This document shows, piece after piece, positions 14,988-22,729 of a stretch of DNA of 64,000 bases. This stretch comes from Paenibacillus sp. NFR01. GTDB lineage: Bacteria > Bacillota > Bacilli > Paenibacillales > Paenibacillaceae. Numbering within the stretch: position 1 is the first letter of the stretch; each line of letters opens with the position of its first letter. A program made the translations under genes and the position numbers. Location of the stretch: assembly GCF_900111565.1 (NCBI RefSeq), contig NZ_FOIK01000005.1, positions 186,001-250,000 on the forward strand. The letters are read 5' to 3'. The notes beneath the pieces were generated by a model. The model saw nothing but the letters and a program-made list of their open reading frames with translations. It ran no database searches and was not told the origin of the DNA.

Positions 14988-17375
14988 TTACCATTTGGAG
15001 CCGCCGGAGGAATTGCCGCCGGACTTGCCGCCGCCCCAGGAGGAGCCGCCCGAGGAGTGGCCCCCGCCGCCGCTGCCTCCCCAGGAAGAGCCGCCGGAGG
15101 AATTGCCGCCGCCGGAATGATGCCCGCCGGGACCGCCGAAGGGCGGCGGGCCGGAAGACATGCGCTGCCGCCGCTCGCGTTCCTCCCGCTGCAGCTTCTG
15201 CCGGACAAGTCTTCTGGCTTCTTCGGCAAAGACGGAAATCTGCCCCATATAAGACCTTCCTGCAGCCTCCAACTCGTCGAGGTCAATCGGCTGCTGCTGC
15301 AATCCGGATCGCAGGATGCCGTATTCCTGCAGCCGCAGCGGATCAAAGCGCCCGCCGCCGGAGAGGCCGTTGCGGCGGAGCAGGCTTTGTGCCTCGTCGG
15401 CGGCTTCCTGCCCTTGCACAAGCAGCGTCTGCACGGCCGCAAGCCGCTGCTCCAAAACGCCAAGCGTGCTTGATGCCCGCTCCAGCGTCTGTTCCGTCTG
15501 CTCCTGCGCGTTCAGCAGCGCATCCAGTGCTTCGCGGGCTTTGTCGTATTCGCCGCGCGCATCTTCCGTCCAATCTGCAATTTGCCGGATATCCCGTTCC
15601 TGCTGCTCAAGCTGCATCCCGGCCTGGACCAACTGCTCTGAAGTAGCCTGGGTGAAACGGGCGGCGAACCTGCGGGCCGCCGCCGCCGTCTGCCCGGTCA
15701 GGTCCCGCTGCCGGGCGGTCAGCTGCTCCAGCCTGCGCCGTACCTGCTCGAGATCCTTCCGGTTGCTTTGCCGGATCTCGGCTTGGCGCTGCGTGGCGGC
15801 GATGGCCTCATTGCGGAGACCGTCGGCTTCGGCGAAAATCGCGCGTACCTGATCCATGTCGCCGTTCTGAAGCGGGGCCTGGGCCGTTTCGGCTTTCTGC
15901 CGGGCAGCCGCAAGGCTGTCGTATGGCTTGATCTTCATGTTTTGCAGCTGATTCTGGCCAATGATGCCGGAAATCTGGACCCGCGCCGCTTCCAGTGCGG
16001 CGGGAAATTGCGCCAGCTTGTCGTCGTAGATGTCCACATCCTTCAAGTCGCGTTCGATCCGTTCCTGGCGCTCCTGCGCTTCCTCGGCGATTTGCTGCGC
16101 CGCCAGCGGATCGAACAGCTCCAGCCGGTCCGCCTCAGCCGTCTCCCCGGCCAGTTCCTCCAGGTCCTCAGCGATCTCGCCGAGGGCGTAGCCGCTCTCC
16201 TTCACCGCCTGCCGCAGCCCGTCTTCCAGCTCCGGCGTTTCCGCCTTCAGCTCGGTGATCCGCTCTTTCACATGGCGGTCGGCATCGCTGACCTGCGCGA
16301 TCCGCTGCTCTTCTTCGGCCAGGCTTGCCCGGAAGGCTTGCTCCGCTTCTTCCAGCTTCGCAATGGCGGCTTTCAGCGCGCCAAGCCGGTAAAACGGCAG
16401 CGCTGAGGGGCTGTCCGCCTGCATCGCCGATATGGCAACCAGTTGTGCGGAGAGACGCTTCGCTATCCCGTCGACCATTTCCGCCGTTTTGCCCTGCACG
16501 ACGCCTTGGAACGGCTGCAGCGATTCGCCCGCGCGGTTCGCCTGCACGAGCAGCTCCGCGAGGGCGGCGTGCCGGGCGCCAAGCCGCTTGCGGCGCTGCA
16601 GTCCGGTCAGTGCGAAAGCCAGCAGGGCACCCAGTAGAAGGACCGCGGCTCCGATAAGGACCGCGCGTCCCATCCCGCTGCCCGCATCCGGCGCGGCCGT
16701 GCTGCCCGGCAGCGCGCCGCTATCCGGCACGGCGGACTGTCCGCCAGCACCGCTGCCGCCAGCTGCCCCTTCACCGCTGTGGGCGGAACCGTTCGCACCG
16801 GCTCCGCCCGTATTAACCCCGCCCGTGCCAGCCCCGCCCGTAACGGCTCCGCTCGCCGAGCCACCGGCCGTGCCTCCGCCGGCCGGGGATGCCGTGCCCA
16901 GCGCATTCACGCCGGCCATCAATGCATAAATCCCGCCGGCATAATCCCCGTCCTTTGCATAGGGGATGAAATACGTGTCGAGCAGCTCGGTAATCGCCCC
17001 GCTGCCGGTCCGGCCGCCGCGGCTGGCCGACCAATCATCCAGCGCCGACTGGAGCCCCGGATTGTTGAAGTTCAGCTCCACTTGGCGGTCTTCGGCGGAG
17101 AGCAGCACCAGTACATCTCGCGTCGCCAGCTTCCACGCCTGATACACTTCCGTTGCATAGGCAGCCGAATCAGCGCCGTCCAGCGAAGGAATCGTCAGGA
17201 CATGGAAGGTGTAACGTTCTCCGGCGGCTTTCGCGCCGATATCGGCGGCTTCCTGCGCAGAGAGCATGCCGGCTTGATCCGTGACCGGGCCACTTGGGGC
17301 CGGGAGGCCGGCCGCAGACACGGCGGATGTCCACAGCAGGCAGAGAAACAGGAGGATCGACATTACTTTTTTCAA
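14988..17375 (-). CDS. TPM-domain membrane protein with long coiled coil and Gly/Ser-rich tail
   Basis: A 795-residue protein from the TTG at 17375, chosen because GGAG lies 10 bases upstream and it gives a normal signal peptide MKKVMSILLFLCLLWTSAVSA. Residues about 30-170 form a TPM domain (VTDQAGMLS, DVLVLLSAEDRQVELNF). A Gly/Ala/Ser-rich spacer follows, then one membrane helix near residue 260 (VLIGAAVLLLGALLAFAL), a cytoplasmic coiled-coil region of about 400 residues, and a C-terminal Gly/Ser/Trp-rich tail with repeated SSGGSSWGG units. TPM proteins of this layout are often near PspA or membrane-stress genes, but the role is not known. It ends at the shared terminator with the formate/nitrite channel. 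Confidence 0.82.
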   Translation of the reverse strand: MKKVMSILLFLCLLWTSAVSAAGLPAPSGPVTDQAGMLSAQEAADIGAKAAGERYTFHVLTIPSLDGADSAAYATEVYQAWKLATRDVLVLLSAEDRQVELNFNNPGLQSALDDWSASRGGRTGSGAITELLDTYFIPYAKDGDYAGGIYALMAGVNALGTASPAGGGTAGGSASGAVTGGAGTGGVNTGGAGANGSAHSGEGAAGGSGAGGQSAVPDSGALPGSTAAPDAGSGMGRAVLIGAAVLLLGALLAFALTGLQRRKRLGARHAALAELLVQANRAGESLQPFQGVVQGKTAEMVDGIAKRLSAQLVAISAMQADSPSALPFYRLGALKAAIAKLEEAEQAFRASLAEEEQRIAQVSDADRHVKERITELKAETPELEDGLRQAVKESGYALGEIAEDLEELAGETAEADRLELFDPLAAQQIAEEAQERQERIERDLKDVDIYDDKLAQFPAALEAARVQISGIIGQNQLQNMKIKPYDSLAAARQKAETAQAPLQNGDMDQVRAIFAEADGLRNEAIAATQRQAEIRQSNRKDLEQVRRRLEQLTARQRDLTGQTAAAARRFAARFTQATSEQLVQAGMQLEQQERDIRQIADWTEDARGEYDKAREALDALLNAQEQTEQTLERASSTLGVLEQRLAAVQTLLVQGQEAADEAQSLLRRNGLSGGGRFDPLRLQEYGILRSGLQQQPIDLDELEAAGRSYMGQISVFAEEARRLVRQKLQREERERRQRMSSGPPPFGGPGGHHSGGGNSSGGSSWGGSGGGGHSSGGSSWGGGKSGGNSSGGSKW

Positions 17376-17533
17376 GGCAGGCACGCTCCGTTCTGTAAGC
17401 TTTGTTCCTATTTTATAGTATGTACGGCGTATTTCCAAAGCGGGCGCAAAAATAACCTCGCAATGCTAAACGAGGTTCTGCGTGAAAAACCTGCCTGGAC
17501 TTGCGCGGCCCGCAAACTGCATATTTATAATCT

Positions 17534-17569
17534 AAAAAAAGCCGCTTCCCGGAGGCCGGGAAAACGGCT
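17534..17569 (-). terminator. Terminator of the 47-residue protein gene
   Basis: Reading leftward, AGCCGTTTTCCCGG pairs with CCGGGAAGCGGCT and is followed by seven T (AAAAAAA at 17534-17540 on +). Confidence 0.75.
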
Positions 17570-17583
17570 GTCGCATCGCTGGA

Positions 17584-17727
17584 TTATCGCGCCTGAAGGC
17601 AAAGAATGTATTGCAGGCGGGCTTTAATTTCCTTTTGCCATTTCAAGTCTCCGACTTTTACGGCTAAGTTAAGCAGATCCAGATAATCGTCAACCTGCAG
17701 TGCGGTACGTGTATTGGCTGCATTCAT
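17584..17727 (-). CDS. 47-residue protein under a Fur box
   Basis: A small complete gene: ATG at 17727 preceded by AAAAAGGAGA, 47 residues, then a terminator. The product begins MNAANTRTALQVDDYLDLLN and continues as an amphipathic helix rich in Lys, Trp and Arg (KWQKEIKARLQ); it is slightly basic and has no membrane segment. A near-perfect Fur box lies 54-72 bases upstream, within the probable promoter. I do not recognise the family. By size, charge and control it recalls the Fur-regulated basic proteins FbpA-FbpC of Bacillus, which help an iron-sparing small RNA, but no sequence likeness to them is claimed. Confidence 0.65.
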   Translation of the reverse strand: MNAANTRTALQVDDYLDLLNLAVKVGDLKWQKEIKARLQYILCLQAR

Positions 17728-17780
17728 GAGGCCCAGTCTCCTTTTTCACATATGATAAATGGCTTCGTTTTATGGAATAT

Positions 17781-17799
17781 AATAATGATAATCATTATC
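17781..17799. promoter_or_regulatory. Fur box
   Basis: The 19 bases at 17781-17799 match the classical Fur box GATAATGATAATCATTATC at 18 of 19 positions and are palindromic. On the minus strand the box covers the spacer of a possible promoter ending in TATATT, so bound Fur would block the 47-residue gene. It is about 220 bases from the c-di-GMP enzyme gene on the other side and may affect that too. Confidence 0.85.
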
Positions 17800-18021
17800 A
17801 CTAATCTTGTTATTGTTATTATCCACATTTTGCTCCTGAAAATCAATATTAAAATTTAAGAAAATTCCATGAACGACCGGAAAAAGACTCATTGCATTTC
17901 GGTAAATGGTGAATTTGCACATTTTATCACAATTTAAGGAAGGAGCAGCAGGAACCTATACTTTTTTTGTCGAATACTACTCTGGTAAAAGCTGTCAGCC
18001 TATTAATAAAGGAGAATTGCG

Positions 18022-21000
18022 ATGAAGCGGCGTAAAATAATGCTTCTATTCAGCATCTTTCTCATGATCGCACCCGTCACATCCGCTCACGCCGACAAAA
18101 AGGAGATCAAATATCAGGCAGAGTTAAATTATCCGCCCTATAAATATACGCAAAACGGGTATCTGACTGGATTCGATATTGATTTGACGAGCATGATCTT
18201 TGAAAAGCAGGATTATCGGCTTCGCTACAGCACCGGAGAATGGCAAAATACTTACAAACTGTTGTCCAATGGGAGCATTGACACAACCGGCCTCATGGCC
18301 GTCACGGACGAGCGCAAGAAGGAGGTTTTATTCTCCAAGCCGCTCTTCAAAAACTACATATCCGTTTATGCCAAACGTTCGCTGAAGGATGACATCAGCT
18401 TGAATACGCTTGGCCAGTACCGCATTGGCGTCGGAAAAGGCCAGTATTCCGAAGGGGTACTGCGCGACAAAGTGGGCATTACACAATACATACACTATCA
18501 AACCATCCCTGATGCCCTCGTCGCTCTGCAGAAAGGCGATATCGATCTTTTGTTCGAAAATCAAAGCGTCGTCGATTATTTGCTTGTTGAACAGGGGCTG
18601 ACGGGAACGATCGCGCCGAAGCTCCAAGACCTCTATCCGACCGAGATTGCGTTTGGCGTCAGCAAATCTTCGCAGGAGCTATTGCCCTACATAAACGCGC
18701 GTTTGGAGCGGCTACAGCGCTCCGGAGCTTTCGAACAGTTGTATCAGCAGTATTTTTTTGAGCATTCCGATTACTACACTTCAATGATCCGCGGAAGGCT
18801 GATTTCAGGGATTACGATCGGACTATGCATCCTGGCGTTCGGCATTGCCCTTCTGCGGATGTACATCCGGCATTTGCGGCGTACGATTCACTCGGAGCAG
18901 GCTTTCTTTGAGGATGTCATTGAGCATACGAATATGGTGGTCTGGGCGGTGCATGCCGACCGGCGGATCGTCCGGTTCAACCAATATGCGGAGAAAATGA
19001 CCGGTCTTTGCGGCCAGGAGATGCTGGAACGCAGCATTGACGAGTTTTCGGGCCTCGAAGGCGGTGCCGCAGAGATGCGGCGATTGTTAGATCTGGCGCT
19101 TCGCGGCGAGTTCTCGACCGATGTGGAGGTGCAGCTGCCGCAGGCTGCTCCCGGAGCCCGGCATTATTCGCTGCGGACGGCGCTGATCCGGGGCATGGAC
19201 CGGCAGGCGGAGGACATTTACGTGCTGGTCGGCGTGGACGTAGAAGAGCGCAAGCAGCACGAGCTGAAGCTTCAGCTTAGCTATCAGGAGCTGGAATCGA
19301 CGTACGAGGAGCTTGCCGCTACAGAGCTGGAGCTGCAGGACCAGTTCAAAAAGCTGGCGACGAGCGAACGGCGCTTCCGGCTCGCATCGGAGGCTTCCGG
19401 CGCCTACATGTGGGAGCTGGAATGGGAATCGGGCAAATATATCCTGTCCGACCGCTGGTACGAAGTAATGGGGTATACGGAGAGCGACCTTGACGGCATG
19501 GAGCAAGGTGCGATCAGCCTGATCCATCCCGACGACCAGGAGGCGGCAGCCAAGGCGAGGGAGGAGCATTTGCTCGGGCTTGCGCCGATCTATGAATTGG
19601 AATACCGGATGCGGACGAAGGACGGCCGGTACATGTGGTTTGAGGTCCGCGGCAAGGCGATCAAAGACCCGGGGTCGCAAGGCATGATCTTCCTGGGTTC
19701 CCTGATTGATATCAGCAAACGCAAACAGGTGGAATGCAAGCTGAACAACAGCTACCAGGAGCTGGAGGCGACCTACGAACAGCTGACGGCCACGCAGCAG
19801 GAGCTGGTGGCGCAATACGACATGCTGCTGCAGAATCAAAAGAACATCCATCGGCTGGCCTATGTGGATTCCTTGAGCAATCTGCCCAACCGCGTGTCGC
19901 TCCTGGAGACGATGGAGGAATATTTCCGCCGCCCGAACGGTAAAGCGGCACTGCTCTTTGTCGATACGGACAACTTTAAATACATCAACGATACGCTCGG
20001 CCACAAATCCGGCGATATGCTGATCCGCGACGCCAGTGAACGTCTGCAATCGCTCGTTCCGGACAAAGCGCTGCTCTCCCGCCTGGGCGGGGATGAGTTT
20101 GTGGTTTTCGTTAAAGATGCCGAAGACCGCGAAGCCGTGCTGGCGCTGGCCGATCAGATTATGCTGGCTTTCCGCAAGCCGTTTCTAGTGGGTGAAAGCA
20201 ATTTATATGTATCGGTGAGCATCGGGATTTCCTTCTATCCGGAGGATGGAGAGACGACCGAGGAGATTCTCCGTAACGCCGATATCGCGATGTACCGGGC
20301 GAAGGAAGAAGGCAAAAGCACGTATGTCATCTACGATAAGGTGATGCATACCGCTTTTAACGAACGGATGAACATTGAGAAACATCTGCGCAGCGCGATC
20401 AACGGCAATGAATTCGAGCTGCATTATCAGCCGCAGGCCAATATCCGGACGGGCCAGATTACAGGCTTTGAAGCGCTGATCCGCTGGAACAGCCCGGTGC
20501 TTGGTTTTGTCTCGCCGCTGTCCTTCATTAAGGTAGCGGAGAACTCTCGGTTAATCGTCAACATCGGGGAATGGGTGCTGAGGGAAGCTTGCCTGTTCAT
20601 GAAAAGCGTGCATGACCGTACCGGCATCTCGTATAAAATCTCGGTCAATATTTCCGTAATTCAACTGCTGGAGGATGATTTCGTCGATATGGTGCTGGGC
20701 TGCCTTGCGCTTAGCGGCCTGCCGGCAAGCAGCCTGGAGCTGGAGATTACCGAATCGGTATTTATGGAATCGTTCGGCAGCACGTCGTATAAGCTGGATC
20801 TGCTGAAAGCCCAAGGCATCCGCATCGCCCTTGACGATTTCGGAACCGGCTATTCATCGCTCAGTTATTTGCAGCAATTGCCGATCTCCACGCTCAAGAT
20901 GGACAAAATCTTTATCGATTCGCTGGCCGATAAGGCGTACAGCCAATCTTTTGTCCAAACCATCATTATGCTGGGCCATAAGATGGGGCTTGAGGTCGTA

Positions 21001-21147
21001 GCCGAGGGCGTGGAAAATGCCCTGCAGCTCGACTTCCTGAAAGAAGTGGATTGCGATAAAGTGCAAGGTTATTTAATCAGCAGGCCTATCCCCAGAATCG
21101 CTGTATTCGATTTGCTGGAATCCTGGCGGAAGCATCCGCTGGATTAA
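18022..21147 (+). CDS. Membrane c-di-GMP enzyme: SBP_bac_3 sensor, PAS-PAS, GGDEF, EAL
   Basis: A 1041-residue protein able in principle to make and break c-di-GMP. Signal peptide at residues 1-24 (ends TSAHA). Residues about 30-250 are an extracellular SBP_bac_3 domain like those of amino acid transporters. One membrane helix near 258-280. Two PAS domains near 295-400 and 455-575, joined by coiled coils with repeated YQELE(S/A)TYE segments. GGDEF domain about 630-795 with intact GGDEF near 689 and no RxxD inhibitory site. EAL domain about 805-1035 with FEALIRW, ITESVF and DDFGTGYSSL, so the phosphodiesterase residues look intact. Start follows AAAGGAGAA. It is convergent with another diguanylate cyclase. 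Which activity dominates cannot be read from sequence. Confidence 0.93.
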   Translation: MKRRKIMLLFSIFLMIAPVTSAHADKKEIKYQAELNYPPYKYTQNGYLTGFDIDLTSMIFEKQDYRLRYSTGEWQNTYKLLSNGSIDTTGLMAVTDERKKEVLFSKPLFKNYISVYAKRSLKDDISLNTLGQYRIGVGKGQYSEGVLRDKVGITQYIHYQTIPDALVALQKGDIDLLFENQSVVDYLLVEQGLTGTIAPKLQDLYPTEIAFGVSKSSQELLPYINARLERLQRSGAFEQLYQQYFFEHSDYYTSMIRGRLISGITIGLCILAFGIALLRMYIRHLRRTIHSEQAFFEDVIEHTNMVVWAVHADRRIVRFNQYAEKMTGLCGQEMLERSIDEFSGLEGGAAEMRRLLDLALRGEFSTDVEVQLPQAAPGARHYSLRTALIRGMDRQAEDIYVLVGVDVEERKQHELKLQLSYQELESTYEELAATELELQDQFKKLATSERRFRLASEASGAYMWELEWESGKYILSDRWYEVMGYTESDLDGMEQGAISLIHPDDQEAAAKAREEHLLGLAPIYELEYRMRTKDGRYMWFEVRGKAIKDPGSQGMIFLGSLIDISKRKQVECKLNNSYQELEATYEQLTATQQELVAQYDMLLQNQKNIHRLAYVDSLSNLPNRVSLLETMEEYFRRPNGKAALLFVDTDNFKYINDTLGHKSGDMLIRDASERLQSLVPDKALLSRLGGDEFVVFVKDAEDREAVLALADQIMLAFRKPFLVGESNLYVSVSIGISFYPEDGETTEEILRNADIAMYRAKEEGKSTYVIYDKVMHTAFNERMNIEKHLRSAINGNEFELHYQPQANIRTGQITGFEALIRWNSPVLGFVSPLSFIKVAENSRLIVNIGEWVLREACLFMKSVHDRTGISYKISVNISVIQLLEDDFVDMVLGCLALSGLPASSLELEITESVFMESFGSTSYKLDLLKAQGIRIALDDFGTGYSSLSYLQQLPISTLKMDKIFIDSLADKAYSQSFVQTIIMLGHKMGLEVVAEGVENALQLDFLKEVDCDKVQGYLISRPIPRIAVFDLLESWRKHPLD

Positions 21148-21160
21148 AAGAAGGCATAAG

Positions 21161-21200
21161 AAAAGACTCCCGGAGTTTTATGCTCCGGAAGTCTTTTTTT
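21161..21200. terminator. Bidirectional terminator between the two c-di-GMP genes
   Basis: AGACTCCCGGAG at 21164-21175 pairs with CTCCGGAAGTCT at 21183-21194, one mismatch. Seven T follow on + and four T follow on -. Confidence 0.82.
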
Positions 21201-21215
21201 AGTATTTGCGAGGAA

Positions 21216-22307
21216 TTACAGGATGACGATTTTGTTCTTTCCGGTCTTTTTGGCTTCGTACAAGGCATCGTCGGCCTGCTGGAAGGTGGAACTTTTCGAA
21301 TCGGCTCTGTCGTACTCATGCATGCCGATGCTTACGGTGATGGTTTTGTTGTCCATCTCCGCAATTGGCAGGGAGGCGATCCCGAGCAGGATGTGTTCCA
21401 TCATCGCCAGCGATTCGTCCAGCGGCTTAGCGGTCAGGATGACGACAAACTCTTCTCCCCCGTAACGGGCGGCAAAGTCGTCGGTCCCGATATGGGCAAG
21501 CAGCGTCTGTGCTACCTGGCGCAGGACAATGTCGCCGACCCAGTGCCCATATTCGTCGTTCACTTTTTTAAAATTGTCGATATCGAGTACGGCAAGCTGC
21601 ATCGGAAACGGGTTGTTCTGCTGGTGGTCGATCAGCCAGCCCAGATATTCGTGGAACGTCTTGTGATTATACAAATCAGTTAGCGGATCAATCTTTGACA
21701 GGCGGTCCATAATGATGTTCTGGATCCGCAAATCCTGCTCGGATTTCACCGAATTTTCCAGTGATTGCATCAGATCCCGGCCTCTGCCGATCACGCCGAA
21801 GGCGGCCAGCGAGGTCCCGGCAAAGATGAAGGCAATGATAATATTTTCGATGCGCAGAGCATATTCGTATGCGGGTGTGCTGATAAACAGCATCAGAATG
21901 TACAGCAGACAGACAAAGGAAGAGGCTTTCAGGTAATTGCTCTTCAGATAGATCATGGAGACCAGCAGTGGGAGCAGCATGATTAGCGGCTTGACGTGAT
22001 AATCGGGACTAAGATTGGCGATAATCAGGGCGGCGTAGATATGGCTTGCGGCAATGATTGACAGTTCCGCCCACGGCTGTCGCCATTTTTGGATCGCTTC
22101 CAGGGCGAGTAGCAGCAGTGTAACGACGGAATCCGGAATCAGCACGTGAAACTTGAAATAGCTGCCGGAGAACTCGGGCCGTCTCCCCCACATGGATAAG
22201 GATATAAAAAGCTGGCTTGCCAAATAGAGCGCAAGAACCATCCAGAATACGTTGAGTAGTACACGGTTCCAATACATTTGGCGAGGAGTCGGGGGTGGAA
22301 TTCGCAC
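21216..22307 (-). CDS. Membrane diguanylate cyclase (GGDEF)
   Basis: A 363-residue protein from the GTG at 22307, chosen because AAGAGGAAA lies 7 bases upstream; a TTG at 22331 has no ribosome site. Residues about 15-190 hold five or six hydrophobic helices with little loop, a MASE-like membrane sensor. Residues about 200-363 are a GGDEF domain with KIDPLTDLYNHK at its start and the active site ARYGGEEFVVIL. The RxxD product-inhibition site is not present at the usual place. It should synthesise c-di-GMP from two GTP at the membrane. The signal is unknown. It converges on the GGDEF-EAL gene and they share a terminator. Confidence 0.9.
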   Translation of the reverse strand: MRIPPPTPRQMYWNRVLLNVFWMVLALYLASQLFISLSMWGRRPEFSGSYFKFHVLIPDSVVTLLLLALEAIQKWRQPWAELSIIAASHIYAALIIANLSPDYHVKPLIMLLPLLVSMIYLKSNYLKASSFVCLLYILMLFISTPAYEYALRIENIIIAFIFAGTSLAAFGVIGRGRDLMQSLENSVKSEQDLRIQNIIMDRLSKIDPLTDLYNHKTFHEYLGWLIDHQQNNPFPMQLAVLDIDNFKKVNDEYGHWVGDIVLRQVAQTLLAHIGTDDFAARYGGEEFVVILTAKPLDESLAMMEHILLGIASLPIAEMDNKTITVSIGMHEYDRADSKSSTFQQADDALYEAKKTGKNKIVIL

Positions 22308-22477
22308 AGGGTTTCCTCTTTTCGGTGGCAATACTCATAATATTCGACAAAAGTCCCTATACTCCTTCAAAAACGGTCATTACCCTTAATGTTCGGAATT
22401 TGGCTGTATATTCAATATATCAATATGGATAAATAATTAAAATGGAATTAAATACGAACTATTATAACGTATATCGC

Positions 22478-22506
22478 TTGACACATTCGTAAGCGGGGTG
22501 TAGAAT
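22478..22506 (+). promoter_or_regulatory. Sigma-A promoter of the riboswitch leader
   Basis: TTGACA at 22478-22483 and TAGAAT at 22501-22506 are exactly 17 bases apart. Transcription would begin near 22513, giving a leader of about 215 bases before the FAD dehydrogenase start. Confidence 0.82.
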
Positions 22507-22534
22507 TTCAAAGGGTCCACAAAATGAAAACGAG

Positions 22535-22605
22535 CTGTTCGTATATCCTCAAAGATAAGGTTTGAGGGTTTCTACAGGGAACCGTAAATTCCTGGCTACG
22601 AATAG
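22535..22605 (+). promoter_or_regulatory. Purine riboswitch aptamer, guanine-type specificity base
   Basis: The aptamer folds by eye as P1 (22535-22543 with 22597-22605, 9 bp), P2 (CCTCAAA with TTTGAGG, 7 bp, loop GATAAGG) and P3 (CAGGGA with TTCCTG, loop containing CCGTAAA). J2/3 is GTTTCTAC, as in the xpt riboswitch. The base that contacts the ligand (position 74 in xpt numbering) is C at 22596, the guanine-type choice. The preceding base is G where most members have A. Ligand identity is inferred from the family. Confidence 0.85.
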
Positions 22606-22644
22606 GATGCATTTCGCATACCTATAAACGAGCCGGGATTTTTT
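22590..22644 (+). terminator. Riboswitch expression platform: terminator overlapping the aptamer
   Basis: TCCTGGCT at 22590-22597 pairs with AGCCGGGA at 22631-22638; inside it CG pairs with CG, ATAGG with CCTAT and ATGC with GCAT, about 19 bp in all, followed by six T at 22639-22644. The left arm uses bases of P3, the ligand-binding J3/1 and P1, so aptamer and terminator exclude each other. That predicts that ligand binding allows read-through. Confidence 0.72.
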
Positions 22645-22729
22645 GTGCATTTTTTTCAAAATCACCGAAACGGTTATGCCGGAGGTTCTAGGCTGCCAGG
22701 CCGTTTCTTCCCAGGAGGAACAGAAGAGA

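Noticed and set aside
22332..22477. A gene or divergent promoter between the diguanylate cyclase and the riboswitch
   Set aside because: Only AT-rich sequence with no start and ribosome site was found.
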